A stretch of 64,000 nt of DNA from Bifidobacterium breve (GCA_945890205.1 CAMDCL010000002.1:1-64000), one strand, 5' to 3'. Counted from the stretch's first letter, positions 30,819 through 41,004 are shown. Made by a program: numbers and translations. The notes: generated from the sequence alone by a model not told the origin.

Positions 30819-32213
30819 ATGGCGACCAGGCAACGAGTAGAACTTAGCTCTGAGCAAATCGCGGCTTTTAAGTCGATTTTTCAAGATCGTTGTGTAACAA
30901 CCGAGTCGGTTTTAGATGAGCATGGTCGTGATGAGTCTGCATTTCCACCAGTTATGCCTTCGGCAGTAATTTATGCAAAGAGCACCGAAGAGGTCTCTCA
31001 GGTGATGAAAATGTGTTATGAGCAGAGTATTCCTGTCGTGCCATTTGGTGCTGGAACTTCACTGGAAGGACATGTTCTACCAATCTTTGGTGGGATTAGC
31101 TTGGATATCTCAATGATGAACAAAATCCTAGAGATAACCTCTGAAGACCTTTTAGTGCGAGTCCAGGGTGGCGTACACAGAGTTGCACTTAATGAAAAAT
31201 TAGCAAACTCTGGTTTGTTCTTTTCAGTTGATCCTGGAGCCGATGCAACACTAGGTGGTATGGCATCGACAGGTGCTTCGGGGACCACCACAGTTAAGTA
31301 CGGATCCATGCGTGAGAACGTCTTGGCGATGACAGTAGTTTTGTCAGATGGAACAGTAATTAACACAGGACGCCCAACCAGAAAGTTATCTGCCGGCTAT
31401 GACTTAACCCGATTAATAATTGGCTCTGAGGGAACTTTAGGGATCATTACCGAGTTGACCCTCCGAGTCTTTGGAATACCGGAGAAAATGTCAGCCGCTG
31501 TTGTGCGTTTTGAGAGTCTAGAGGATGGCGTTAAGGCTGCGGCCACAATTGTACAAATGGGAACAAATATTGCCCGCTGCGAATTCTTAGATATAGCCAG
31601 CGTTGAATCTGTCAATAAACACAGCAACCTCAATCTGTCACCCAAGCCGACATTATTTTTTGAATTCCATGGCAGCCAGGTGAGCGTTGAAAATGATGCT
31701 CAGATCGTAAAAGAGATAGTGAGCGAGTTTAATGGCTTTGAGTTTGAGTGGACCTCTGATGAAAGTTCTCGTAGAAGGCTTTGGCAAGCAAGACATGACT
31801 TGTATTGGTCAAATCTTCATAATAATCCTGGAAAAAGAGTCGTCAGCACAGATATGGCGGTCCCACTTTCTCGGTTAGCCGAGGCGGTTGATACCTGCGA
31901 GAAGATACTCTCTGAGAGTAGATTCAAATTTTGCATTTTTGGACATGTTGCTGATGGAAATTTTCACTGCACAATTATTACTGATCCGAAGTTCCCAGAG
32001 GAGCTACAAGAGATTAGGGTTCTAACTCACACAATGACTTCAGCGATTATCGCTATGAATGGAACATGTACTGGAGAACACGGGATTGGTTTAGGAAAGA
32101 TAGATGCTCTTGTGGAGGAAGCTGGGCAATCTAGTGTAGATACAATGATTAAAATAAAAAATGTTCTAGACCCGAAGAATATTCTTAACCCAGGCAAGGT
32201 TTTGAAGGTTTAG
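30819..32213 (+). CDS. FAD-linked oxidase, D-lactate/glycolate dehydrogenase (GlcD-like)
   Basis: VPFGAGTSLEGH, GADATLGGMASTGASGTTTVKYGSMRENV, GTCTGEHGIGLGK; ATG at 30819 is 6 nt after TATAGT. Confidence 0.9.
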   Translation: MATRQRVELSSEQIAAFKSIFQDRCVTTESVLDEHGRDESAFPPVMPSAVIYAKSTEEVSQVMKMCYEQSIPVVPFGAGTSLEGHVLPIFGGISLDISMMNKILEITSEDLLVRVQGGVHRVALNEKLANSGLFFSVDPGADATLGGMASTGASGTTTVKYGSMRENVLAMTVVLSDGTVINTGRPTRKLSAGYDLTRLIIGSEGTLGIITELTLRVFGIPEKMSAAVVRFESLEDGVKAAATIVQMGTNIARCEFLDIASVESVNKHSNLNLSPKPTLFFEFHGSQVSVENDAQIVKEIVSEFNGFEFEWTSDESSRRRLWQARHDLYWSNLHNNPGKRVVSTDMAVPLSRLAEAVDTCEKILSESRFKFCIFGHVADGNFHCTIITDPKFPEELQEIRVLTHTMTSAIIAMNGTCTGEHGIGLGKIDALVEEAGQSSVDTMIKIKNVLDPKNILNPGKVLKV

Positions 32214-32215
32214 TA

Positions 32216-32980
32216 ATGAGTCTCGGAAAATTAGATATTTGGTCAACACCCAAACTTGCTCCGCTGTATCCAAGATTTCCAATTCAATATCGCAACGTTC
32301 AGATTTTGACCTCAATCTACGAGACTTCACCCGAGGCTATTGCTGAACACATAGCTCCTCCTCTCACATCCCTTAACAATTATGTAATGATCCACAATTA
32401 CTTTATGCCTGATGTAGAAGGCATGGGGGTTGTTGAAGAGACTAATGTGATGGTTGGAGTCTCGGTCAAGAACCTCAAAGGTGATGAATTCATTGGGGGG
32501 TTCAGTACTAATCTTCTGATTAGCTCAGAGGTTGGATTAGCTCAAGGTCGTGAAGTTCATGGCCAACCGAAGAAATTAGGCAGCACCAAGCTCGAAATTA
32601 GCTCAGAGTCAATAGTAGGTAAGGTGTTTCGGGGCGAGAGTCTTGTGGCTCAGATTCACTCCTCATTCAAATCAGAGGAATCCTCAATTGAGCAACTCTC
32701 AAAGTATTTCCCATTTGCGCAGAATATCAATCACAAAGTAATTAGAAATATCGATGGTAGTCAAGGAATTAATCAGATTACTGCGCGAACATTGTCGGCT
32801 GTTCAGGTAAAAGGGATATGGAGCGGTAATTGCACAGTAGAGCTGTATCCAAATACGGAAGCGCCATTCCATCTCCTTCCTGTGGTCAGAAGTGTTCGAT
32901 CCTTTTATTGGGAGGCGGATTTTGCTTTGGTTCCGGGAGTAATTATTCGAGATTTCATAAAGGAGGAATCAAATGAGTGA
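32216..32980 (+). CDS. Acetoacetate decarboxylase-family protein
   Basis: LAQGREVHGQPKKLGSTKL with conserved PKK catalytic-lysine region; family-level assignment only. Confidence 0.8.
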   Translation: MSLGKLDIWSTPKLAPLYPRFPIQYRNVQILTSIYETSPEAIAEHIAPPLTSLNNYVMIHNYFMPDVEGMGVVEETNVMVGVSVKNLKGDEFIGGFSTNLLISSEVGLAQGREVHGQPKKLGSTKLEISSESIVGKVFRGESLVAQIHSSFKSEESSIEQLSKYFPFAQNINHKVIRNIDGSQGINQITARTLSAVQVKGIWSGNCTVELYPNTEAPFHLLPVVRSVRSFYWEADFALVPGVIIRDFIKEESNE

Positions 32981-33719
32981 AAATACTTCATTGAAAAATC
33001 AGATCATTCTTGTTACCGGTGCTGCAAGCGGGATTGGAAGACAGATAGCGATTGATCTTTCTTCTCGAGGTGCTCAAGTTGCGGCTTGTGATAAGAATCT
33101 AGATGCACTTCACGAACTAGCCAATCAGCACGCAATGAGTGTCTACGAAGTTGACTTCTTGGATGAAAAATCGATCATGGATCTAGTTGTAAAGGTGGAG
33201 AGCAAACAAGGTCCACTTTCGGCTGCGATTAATTGTGTAGGAATATTGGGCAAAAACGGAGACAAGATTGAATTTTTAGACATTCAGGATTTTGATAATG
33301 TGTGTGCGATTAACTTGCGAGGGGCAGTGATTTTAACTAAGGCGGTTATTGCGGGAATGGCAGAGCGTGGATACGGTCGCATCCTGCATATCGCAAGCAT
33401 TTCAGGCAAGGAGGGTAACCCATATTTAGTTGCATACTCTGCAACAAAGGCGGGATTAATTGGAATGGTCAAGAGCGTGGGAAAAGAGTACGCAACAAGC
33501 GGAGTAACTATCAATGCAATGGCACCTGCTCTTATAGAATCTCCAATGAGTGAGAGCTTTTCAGAGCAGCAGATGACCGCTCTGAAGGCCAAGATTCCGA
33601 TGGATCGACTTGGTAAAAGCCAGGAAGTTGCAGATATGGCTGCATGGATTATTTCGCCAGCTTGTAGTTTTACTACCGGGTTTACATTTGATTTATCTGG
33701 CGGAAGAGCTACATATTAA
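32973..33719 (+). CDS. Short-chain dehydrogenase/reductase
   Basis: VTGAASGIGRQIA, NCVGILGK, YSATKAG. Confidence 0.93.
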   Translation: MSENTSLKNQIILVTGAASGIGRQIAIDLSSRGAQVAACDKNLDALHELANQHAMSVYEVDFLDEKSIMDLVVKVESKQGPLSAAINCVGILGKNGDKIEFLDIQDFDNVCAINLRGAVILTKAVIAGMAERGYGRILHIASISGKEGNPYLVAYSATKAGLIGMVKSVGKEYATSGVTINAMAPALIESPMSESFSEQQMTALKAKIPMDRLGKSQEVADMAAWIISPACSFTTGFTFDLSGGRATY

Positions 33720-34493
33720 ATGACGACACAGATCGATCAAGTTGAACTTCTTGATCTTGCCTTGAGTATTGCTAAAAGAGCTGGCGATCTGTTGGTGGAT
33801 CGTCCTGCATCATGGGATCTCACAGTAAAAACAACTGCGATTGATATCGCAACTCAGATGGATCTTGCAAGTGAAAAGTTGATTGTCGAAAGTATTTTGG
33901 CGGCACGTCCAGATGACGGGGTTATTGGAGAAGAAGGAACTGCGCGCCCAAGTAAGAGCGGGGTGACATGGGTCATCGATCCTGTCGATGGAACCGTTAA
34001 TTACTTTTATGGATTGCCAGGTTGGTCAATCAGCATCGCTGCTAAAGATGAAAGCGGAACTTTGGTTGGGGTAGTCCATAGCCCAACTGTTAATTCGACC
34101 TGGCATGCAAGTAAAGGTGCTGGTGCTTTTCTTAATGATGTAAAGATTGGGTGCAACGATCCAATTGAACTCAATCGCGCCTTGCTATCAACCGGCTTTG
34201 CATACGATGTTCGAGATCGAATTGAACAGTTAAAGATTGTGAATGTCTTGTTGCCTCAGATTCGGGATCTTCGTCGAATCGGTTCTGCCGCCGCCGATAT
34301 CTGTCATGTAGCCACAGGTTTGGTTGACGGGTACTTTGAAACAGGATTGCATGAGTGGGATTTAGCCGCAGCTGAGCTGATCGCCCGTGAAGCGGGAGCG
34401 GTTGTGAGCACCCGTCCATGGCATGGCCTCAATCTGACGGTGGCCGCTGGCCCCCACCTATTTACCGCCCTCAACGCTCACATTCCTGAGTAA
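33720..34493 (+). CDS. Inositol monophosphatase-family phosphatase
   Basis: GEEGTA, WVIDPVDGTVNYFYGLPG, HEWDLAAAELIAREAGAVV. Confidence 0.9.
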   Translation: MTTQIDQVELLDLALSIAKRAGDLLVDRPASWDLTVKTTAIDIATQMDLASEKLIVESILAARPDDGVIGEEGTARPSKSGVTWVIDPVDGTVNYFYGLPGWSISIAAKDESGTLVGVVHSPTVNSTWHASKGAGAFLNDVKIGCNDPIELNRALLSTGFAYDVRDRIEQLKIVNVLLPQIRDLRRIGSAAADICHVATGLVDGYFETGLHEWDLAAAELIAREAGAVVSTRPWHGLNLTVAAGPHLFTALNAHIPE

Positions 34494-34601
34494 GCCCTAC
34501 TCGTTGGAGGCCGATTTACGGTTCTGAGCGTGGCTATGGCACAATACGCAGTCTGCACCGCCAAAGCGTGTGCTTTATCGAAATGACAAAAGGATCTGAT
34601 T

Positions 34602-35132
34602 ATGAACACTCTTGACGCGATCGATGCAGCCTCGCTGCGCAAAGACATCCCACAGTTCCGTGCTGGTGATGAGCTCAAGATCCATGTTCGTGTTATCGAA
34701 GGTAACAAGAGCCGTCTTCAGGTTTTCCAAGGAATCGTAATCCGTCGCCAAGGTGATGGGGTTCGCGAGACCTTCACAATCCGTAAGGTTTCATACGGCG
34801 TTGGCGTTGAGCGTACCTTCCCAGTTCACACACCAGTTATTGAAAAGATTGAGTTGGTAAAGAAGGGCGAGGTACGCCGCGCCAAGCTGTACTACCTACG
34901 TGATCTTCGCGGTAAGGCTGCAAAGATTCGCGAAAAGCGTGATGGGGTTGAAGGTTACGGCGATGGAATTCTTTCAACTCCTGCAGCTGTAGTAGTGGCA
35001 GCGCCGGTTGTTGAAGCGGTTGTCGAGGCCCCAGCGGTTGAAGAAGTTGCTGTGTCCGAGGTTGCAGCTGTAGAAGCGACAACAGATGTTGTAGTTGAAG
35101 CTGAAGCAACTGAAGCTCCAAAAGCTGAATAA
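34602..35132 (+). CDS. rplS: 50S ribosomal protein L19 with acidic A/V/E-rich C-terminal extension
   Basis: [58 protein letters not shown]; extra tail after the L19 core; AAAGGA RBS. Confidence 0.96.
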   Translation: MNTLDAIDAASLRKDIPQFRAGDELKIHVRVIEGNKSRLQVFQGIVIRRQGDGVRETFTIRKVSYGVGVERTFPVHTPVIEKIELVKKGEVRRAKLYYLRDLRGKAAKIREKRDGVEGYGDGILSTPAAVVVAAPVVEAVVEAPAVEEVAVSEVAAVEATTDVVVEAEATEAPKAE

Positions 35133-35140
35133 TCTCTTCA

Positions 35141-35797
35141 ATGCGCCATAAGGGATCGCTCCTTAAGGAGCTCCCAATCCTTGTTGTTGTTGCTCTCATT
35201 GTCTCCCTTTTTATTAAGACATTTTTAGTGCAGTTTTTCTATATTCCATCTGGATCCATGGAAAATACTTTGCAAATTAAGGATCGCGTTGCGGTCAATA
35301 AGGTCCCATTTATCTCCGACACGATTAAGCGCGGAGATGTCGTTGTATTTCGAGATCCAAATAATTGGCTTCCAGAGCCATATGACAACTCAACAAACCG
35401 CTTGATTTCAATGGCAAAGAGCGCACTTGTGACTGTTGGTGTTCTGCCAAACCCTACAAAGCAGTACCTGGTAAAGCGGGTTGTTGGCGTAGGTGGTGAT
35501 CGCGTTGTGTGTTGCACAAAGGATGACACTCTCACCATCAATGGCGTTGAAGTAATCGAGCCCTATATCTTTGCTGGCAACAAGCCATCTGAGATTAACT
35601 TTGATGTAACGGTGCCCAAGGGCAAGTTATGGGTAATGGGAGATCATCGCGGAGCTAGTGCCGACTCTCGCTATCACCAAGATGATATAAATAAGGGCTT
35701 TGTTCCTGAGTCCAAGGTAACTGGACGTGTTGTTGGTGTGATTTGGCCCTTTAAGAACATTACATATATTCCAAGAGTTGATGTATTAAACAAGTAA
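35141..35797 (+). CDS. lepB: Signal peptidase I
   Basis: IPSGSMENTL, KRVVGVGGDRV, VMGDHRGASADSR. Confidence 0.95.
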   Translation: MRHKGSLLKELPILVVVALIVSLFIKTFLVQFFYIPSGSMENTLQIKDRVAVNKVPFISDTIKRGDVVVFRDPNNWLPEPYDNSTNRLISMAKSALVTVGVLPNPTKQYLVKRVVGVGGDRVVCCTKDDTLTINGVEVIEPYIFAGNKPSEINFDVTVPKGKLWVMGDHRGASADSRYHQDDINKGFVPESKVTGRVVGVIWPFKNITYIPRVDVLNK

Positions 35798-35801
35798 CCG
35801 C

Positions 35802-36410
35802 ATGAAGGTTATCGAACAGCTTTTATCCAATGCTGGAATCTCACCGATTGCAGGTGTTGATGAGGCAGGTCGTGGTGCATGTGCAGGTCCGCTAGTAATC
35901 GCTTCAGTTGTTCTTAATGATCCATTCGCAGCAGAGCTAGCGGTTGTGCGGGATTCAAAGGAGATCGCTGAAAATAAGCGGGATGCTGTCTTTGATCTGA
36001 TTCATCAGATTGCTGCATCGATCAGTGTAATTACTGTTCCTGCACGCGATGTTGATTCACGTGGTGTGCATGCTGCAAATTTAGATGGAATGCGCCGTGC
36101 TGTTCAGGGATTAACAGTAGAACCGGCCTATGTATTAACTGATGGATATGCAATTGAGGGCTTAGGGGTTCCTAACCTTGCGGTCTGGAAAGGTGATCAA
36201 GTCGTTGTCTCCATTAGCGCTGCATCGGTAGTTGCCAAGGTGGTCCGTGACCGCATCATGCGTGAGATGGATCTGGAGTTTCCGCAGTATGGCTTTGCTG
36301 GCCATAAGGGATATATCACCGCCGCACATACACAAGCCCTAAATGAGCATGGTCCATGTGCACAACACCGTAGATCCTTTGCCAATATCGCTGCCTTAAT
36401 CCACAAGTAA
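35802..36410 (+). CDS. rnhB: Ribonuclease HII
   Basis: IAGVDEAGRGACAGPLVIASVVL, AASVVAKVVRDR, GFAGHKGY. Confidence 0.95.
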   Translation: MKVIEQLLSNAGISPIAGVDEAGRGACAGPLVIASVVLNDPFAAELAVVRDSKEIAENKRDAVFDLIHQIAASISVITVPARDVDSRGVHAANLDGMRRAVQGLTVEPAYVLTDGYAIEGLGVPNLAVWKGDQVVVSISAASVVAKVVRDRIMREMDLEFPQYGFAGHKGYITAAHTQALNEHGPCAQHRRSFANIAALIHK

Positions 36411-36458
36411 GTTCAGTAATTCAGTTACACATGATCGAGGTACTTATCCTCCCTGATC

Positions 36459-36824
36459 ATGAAGACCAAGAATAATAAAAGTACCGGAGCGCTAGGCGAA
36501 GAAGCGGTCGCTCAATTTCTCATCACAAGACGGTGCGAGATCATTGAACGCAACTGGCGAATACGTGAAGGCGAGATCGACATCATCGCGCTTAACCCAA
36601 CAGGGATATTTTCATTTGTGGAGGTTAAGACTCGAAGTTCAGTTGCCTTTGGCCATCCCTTTGAAGCGATCAATAGAGATAAGGCCCACCGAATGCAGCG
36701 GCTGGCACTTGCCTGGCTTGCAACACATGGATGTCTTGGATGTGATTACCAGATAGATGTAGCAGCGGTACTTGTCCAAGCCAATGGAAAACACACAATT
36801 GAGTATCGCGAGAAGTTGCTATGA
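36459..36824 (+). CDS. yraN: YraN/UPF0102 family endonuclease-like protein
   Basis: GALGEEAVAQFLITRRCEIIERNWRIREGEIDIIA...FVEVKTRSS. Confidence 0.92.
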   Translation: MKTKNNKSTGALGEEAVAQFLITRRCEIIERNWRIREGEIDIIALNPTGIFSFVEVKTRSSVAFGHPFEAINRDKAHRMQRLALAWLATHGCLGCDYQIDVAAVLVQANGKHTIEYREKLL

Positions 36825-38341
36825 CACTAGCTCTGACCCGCTCGGTAGCGCTCTTAGGTTTAGAGGGACACCTTGTAAGTATTGAGGTTGATATTGCAGA
36901 TGGTTTACCAGGGTATGCATTGTTGGGATTACCTGATGCAGCCCTTTCTGAATCCCGTGATCGAGTACGAAGCGCCATCGTTAACTGTGGAGAAATCTGG
37001 CCTAACCGCAAGGTAACGGTCTCATTGTCACCTGCTTGGTTACCAAAGAGTGGTTCTAGTTTTGATTTAGCAATTTGCATAGCGCTGCTATCTGCACATG
37101 AAACGATTGCACGGGAAAGGGTGGAGGATCTACTTTTTCTTGGCGAGCTATCACTCGATGGCAAAATCCGTTCGGTGCGTGGAGTTCTTCCTGCGCTGAT
37201 GGCTGCATATAAGGCCGGAGTTCGTACCGCCGTTGTTCCAACAGCAAACTTTGAAGAAGCGCAGTTAATGCAATCTATGACAATTGTTCCGATGGAGCAT
37301 CTGAAACAAGTGTTGCGTTGGCTTCGCACAGGCGAACGAGAAGTTGTTCAAGAGATAGATCTGCAATGGGAGCAAACCGATATTCGATTAGATTTTGCAG
37401 ATGTTGCAGGCCAATCCGCTGCGCGACAAGCTGCAGAGATTGCAGCGATCGGCGGACATCACATCTTGTTGATAGGTCCACCTGGTGCGGGTAAAACGAT
37501 GATCGCTGAAAGAATTCCAACGATTATGCCTGCTTTATCTATCGATCAAGCGCTAGAGGTAACCGCTGTCCATTCAATTGCAGGAACCTTGACCCAACGT
37601 TCGCCCCTGTCATTGCTTGCTCCAATAGTTTCGCCACATCACACAACAACACGGATCGCTATGGTCGGTGGTGGCTCACATGCAATCAAGCCAGGTGCCT
37701 GCTCCCTTGCCCATTACGGAGTTTTATTTGTAGATGAGGCTCCAGAGTGCGGTCCGGGTGTATTGGATTCGCTGCGCCAACCTCTGGAATCTGGAACGGT
37801 CACTATTGCTCGCAGCATCGGCAATCTAACCTTCCCTGCACAGTTTCTCTTGGTGCTAGCTGCTAATCCATGTCCATGTGGCAAGTTCACAGGTCGAGGT
37901 CGCAACTGCACCTGTACCTCACAACAGGTGCGTCGATACTTAGGAAAGCTATCGGGTCCGCTCATGGATCGTATTGATCTGCGGGTGCAGGTCGAACCAG
38001 TGGGTCGGGTTGATATGGCGCGTAACGAGCTAGGTGAAAGCAGCCAGGTGATTCGAGAACGGGTAATCGCTGCACGCAAGGTAGCTGAAAAACGTTTTGC
38101 TGGAATGGGATGGAGTTTGAACTCTCAGATTCCAGCACGGGCCTTACGTTCAACATTTCAACCCGAACGTGGTGCGATGAACTTTTTGCATGATGAACTA
38201 GATCGTGAGCACATTACGGCACGAGGCCTTCATAAGATCATTAGAACTTCGTGGAGTTTTGCAGATTTACATGGGCACCCAGTACCAACGATGCAGGATG
38301 TACAGGATGCCCATGCCATGAGAGGCAAGGTTGAAGCGTGA
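36821..38341 (+). CDS. comM: YifB/ComM family Mg-chelatase-like AAA ATPase
   Basis: GLPGYALLGLPDAALSESRDRV, GPPGAGKTMIAERIPTIMP, NPCPCGKF. Confidence 0.94.
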   Translation: MTLALTRSVALLGLEGHLVSIEVDIADGLPGYALLGLPDAALSESRDRVRSAIVNCGEIWPNRKVTVSLSPAWLPKSGSSFDLAICIALLSAHETIARERVEDLLFLGELSLDGKIRSVRGVLPALMAAYKAGVRTAVVPTANFEEAQLMQSMTIVPMEHLKQVLRWLRTGEREVVQEIDLQWEQTDIRLDFADVAGQSAARQAAEIAAIGGHHILLIGPPGAGKTMIAERIPTIMPALSIDQALEVTAVHSIAGTLTQRSPLSLLAPIVSPHHTTTRIAMVGGGSHAIKPGACSLAHYGVLFVDEAPECGPGVLDSLRQPLESGTVTIARSIGNLTFPAQFLLVLAANPCPCGKFTGRGRNCTCTSQQVRRYLGKLSGPLMDRIDLRVQVEPVGRVDMARNELGESSQVIRERVIAARKVAEKRFAGMGWSLNSQIPARALRSTFQPERGAMNFLHDELDREHITARGLHKIIRTSWSFADLHGHPVPTMQDVQDAHAMRGKVEA

Positions 38342-39198
38342 ATGAACATTTAGCTCGCGTAGCTTTGCTCAGCAATATTGAGGGTGGACACACATTCTGG
38401 AGCGCTGAGATCTCGACCCACAGCGCACTTACTGTTTACAACAAATTACTTAATGGGGGATATGACCCAATTAAGTATGAAAAGTTGATCAGCAACTTAC
38501 GGCTGACCAATGCAGATAAGTTGTTAAGTGAGATTGATAAACATTATGCACGTTTGGTTACCCCAGCAGATGAAGATTGGCCTGAACAGCTCAATGATCT
38601 TGCAGCGCCGCCTATCGGCTTGATTGTGAAGGGAAATATCAGCGCCCTGCATCAGCCCTCTTTAGCGATTGTTGGAACGAGAAACCCAACCTCATACGGT
38701 GCACGGATTGCTGGAGATTTTGCAGCAGGGTTTGTAGATCGGGAATGGGCGATCATCAGTGGCGGTGCATACGGAATAGATTCATATGCACATAAGGGTG
38801 CACTGATTGCAGAGGGGGTAACTGTTGCAGTAGTTGCCTCCGGGATCGATATTAACTATCCAGCCGGTAACGCTCGATTGTTTGCTGAAATCTGCGAAGC
38901 AGGTGCGATGGTTACCGAATTTATGCCTGGACATAAAGCCTTGCCCAACCGTTTCTTAACACGCAATCGCATCATCGCCGCACTGTCAAAGGCCACCCTT
39001 GTTGTCGAAGCCGCCTTTCGAAGCGGATCTTTGCGAACGGCGCGCGATGCAGCCGAGATATTTCGACCAGTAATGGCGATTCCGGGACCAATTAACTCAC
39101 CGACCAGCGAAGGATGTCACCGACTAATTGGTGAGAGAGCTGCAGAGATCGTGACATCTGTGGCAGATGCGGTGGAGTTTGTTGGCGTTAATCAATGA
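38338..39198 (+). CDS. dprA: DNA processing protein DprA
   Basis: SLAIVGTRNPTSYG, ISGGAYGIDSYAHKGAL, FLTRNRIIAALSKATLVVEAAFRSGSLRTA. Confidence 0.94.
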   Translation: MNEHLARVALLSNIEGGHTFWSAEISTHSALTVYNKLLNGGYDPIKYEKLISNLRLTNADKLLSEIDKHYARLVTPADEDWPEQLNDLAAPPIGLIVKGNISALHQPSLAIVGTRNPTSYGARIAGDFAAGFVDREWAIISGGAYGIDSYAHKGALIAEGVTVAVVASGIDINYPAGNARLFAEICEAGAMVTEFMPGHKALPNRFLTRNRIIAALSKATLVVEAAFRSGSLRTARDAAEIFRPVMAIPGPINSPTSEGCHRLIGERAAEIVTSVADAVEFVGVNQ

Positions 39199-39210
39199 GA
39201 GAATAAGGCC

Positions 39211-40131
39211 ATGAGTGATTTCCGTTCGGGCTTTGTCGCCATTGTTGGCCGACCAAACGTTGGAAAATCAACTTTGATTAACGCTCTCGTTGGAAGCAAG
39301 ATCGCAATTACCTCACACCATCCCAACACAACACGTACAGCGATTCGTGGCATTGTTCACCGCCCCGAGTTTCAGGCGGTCCTTGTAGATACACCAGGTG
39401 TACACAAGCCAAAGACATTGTTGGGTCATCGTTTAAATCAAGTTGTTGATCAAAGTATGGACTCAGTCGATATTGTGATTATGTGTATTCCTGCCGATGA
39501 AACATCTGGCGCTGGGGATACCTTTATCGCTGCAGAAATTGCAAAGCACCCAAGAGCTAAAAAGTTTGCGGTCATTACCAAGACAGATTTAATCTCAAAG
39601 GAAAAATTAGCAGCGCGCTTACTAGGCATCATGAAGATCGCCGAAGGCTTTGTCTGGGATGAGATCATTCCAGTATCTGCAGCCATCCATGATCAGGTGG
39701 ATTTACTCAATGAATTAATTGGAAAAAACCTTCCGGCAGGACCTCAGTACTACCCAGAAGGAACAACCAGTGATCAAGCGATCGAGCAGTTAATCTGCGA
39801 ATTTATCCGTGAAGCTGCTCTGCAAGATGTGCGCGAAGAGCTGCCGCACTCAATCGTTGTGACTATCGATGAGTTTGGTGAGCGAGAAGAAAAAGGTTCA
39901 CGCCCATTTTTTGATGTCCATGCAACTATTCACGTGGAACGCGATACCCAGCGGGCAATCCTGTTGGGCCACCAAGGCGCTCGTTTAAAGGAGATCGGTA
40001 TTCGCGCACGTGCAGATATTGAACGCGCACTTGTTGCAAAGATCTTTTTGGGGCTTCACATCAAGGTTTCAAAGGAGTGGCAAAAGGATCCAAAGTTGCT
40101 GGCAAAGCTTGGATTTGGTGACAGGACGTAA
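39211..40131 (+). CDS. era: GTPase Era
   Basis: GRPNVGKSTLINALVGSKIAITSHHPNTTR, DTPGVHKP, KH domain. Confidence 0.96.
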   Translation: MSDFRSGFVAIVGRPNVGKSTLINALVGSKIAITSHHPNTTRTAIRGIVHRPEFQAVLVDTPGVHKPKTLLGHRLNQVVDQSMDSVDIVIMCIPADETSGAGDTFIAAEIAKHPRAKKFAVITKTDLISKEKLAARLLGIMKIAEGFVWDEIIPVSAAIHDQVDLLNELIGKNLPAGPQYYPEGTTSDQAIEQLICEFIREAALQDVREELPHSIVVTIDEFGEREEKGSRPFFDVHATIHVERDTQRAILLGHQGARLKEIGIRARADIERALVAKIFLGLHIKVSKEWQKDPKLLAKLGFGDRT

Positions 40132-40140
40132 AAGTAAGGT

Positions 40141-41004
40141 CTAAGCCGCTAGGCTCTTTCTGCTTGCAAGGTATGAACCAATCAACACCAAGGGCAATCC
40201 AACAATAATTCCTGCCGTTAGCGGCTCTCTCAAGATGATGACACCCAGAACAACTGCTACTGCAGTATTTACGTAAGTAACTAGTGAACCGCGGGCAGGA
40301 CCAATCTCATCCATTAATTTGAAGAATAATATGAATGCGATTGCTGTACTGAATACTCCAAGAGCAATAAGGGATACGGCAGAGTTGAGAGAAACGCTAG
40401 AAGGCCACTGCGCTATGGCAACAGGTGCCCAGAAAACAGTTGTCAAAGCCATTGCTAATCCGTTGATTGCAATGCCATCGACCAAAGGTAAGTTTGAGGT
40501 AACCATAATTACTGCGTAGGCATAACCCATAGAGGCCAGGATCACCATTGCGATAGAGAGTGGATCGCTGCTTCCAGTGAAACTTTCAATACCGACCACC
40601 AGAATCAACCCGAGGAAACCAACAACAATTCCCACGATTCGTTTGAACTGCCAGACTGAATGATCACCGCGTAGAGAGGTGATTATCGTTGCAAAGATTG
40701 GAACAGTAGAAACCAGTAATCCAGCTAGACCAGAGTTGATCTTCTGTTGAGCGGTCGTAATAAGGATCCAGGGGCCAATCATCTCTAACAATGCATAAAA
40801 GGCAACAAACTTAAAGCCCAGGACCGCCCCTTTAAACTTTTTGCGGTAAATCGCAATCGGAATCAAAATAGATGCCCCGATTAATGTACGTCCGGCTACG
40901 ACGGCAGCGGGTGGGAAATCTTCAACGGCAACCTTCATAAGAAGATAAGGAATGCCCCACAAAATTCCAACCAAAACAAAGTGGAACAGGGATTTACGAC
41001 TCAT
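40141..41004 (-). CDS. EamA/DMT family transporter
   Basis: Roughly 10 hydrophobic segments; GILWGIPYLLMKVAVEDFPP...AGRTLIGA. Confidence 0.85.
   Translation of the reverse strand: MSRKSLFHFVLVGILWGIPYLLMKVAVEDFPPAAVVAGRTLIGASILIPIAIYRKKFKGAVLGFKFVAFYALLEMIGPWILITTAQQKINSGLAGLLVSTVPIFATIITSLRGDHSVWQFKRIVGIVVGFLGLILVVGIESFTGSSDPLSIAMVILASMGYAYAVIMVTSNLPLVDGIAINGLAMALTTVFWAPVAIAQWPSSVSLNSAVSLIALGVFSTAIAFILFFKLMDEIGPARGSLVTYVNTAVAVVLGVIILREPLTAGIIVGLPLVLIGSYLASRKSLAA

Noticed and set aside
34496-34601. rplS leader as an L19-type autoregulatory RNA
   Set aside because: There is about 100 nt of leader with an AAAGGA RBS, but I could not identify a convincing conserved structure by eye; an Rfam search would be needed.
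36431-36460. Imperfect inverted repeat catgatcgagg...cctccctgatcatg overlapping the yraN start
   Set aside because: Pairing is interrupted and no U-tract follows; could be chance around a start codon.
36670-37329. 219-aa minus-strand ORF and many other 60-150 aa ORFs opposite strong CDSs (e.g. 2361-2786, 8768-9223, 9266-9829, 46778-47218, 30099-30761)
   Set aside because: They lie antisense to well-supported genes, lack recognisable domains and have composition expected of shadow ORFs in a moderately GC-rich coding strand.
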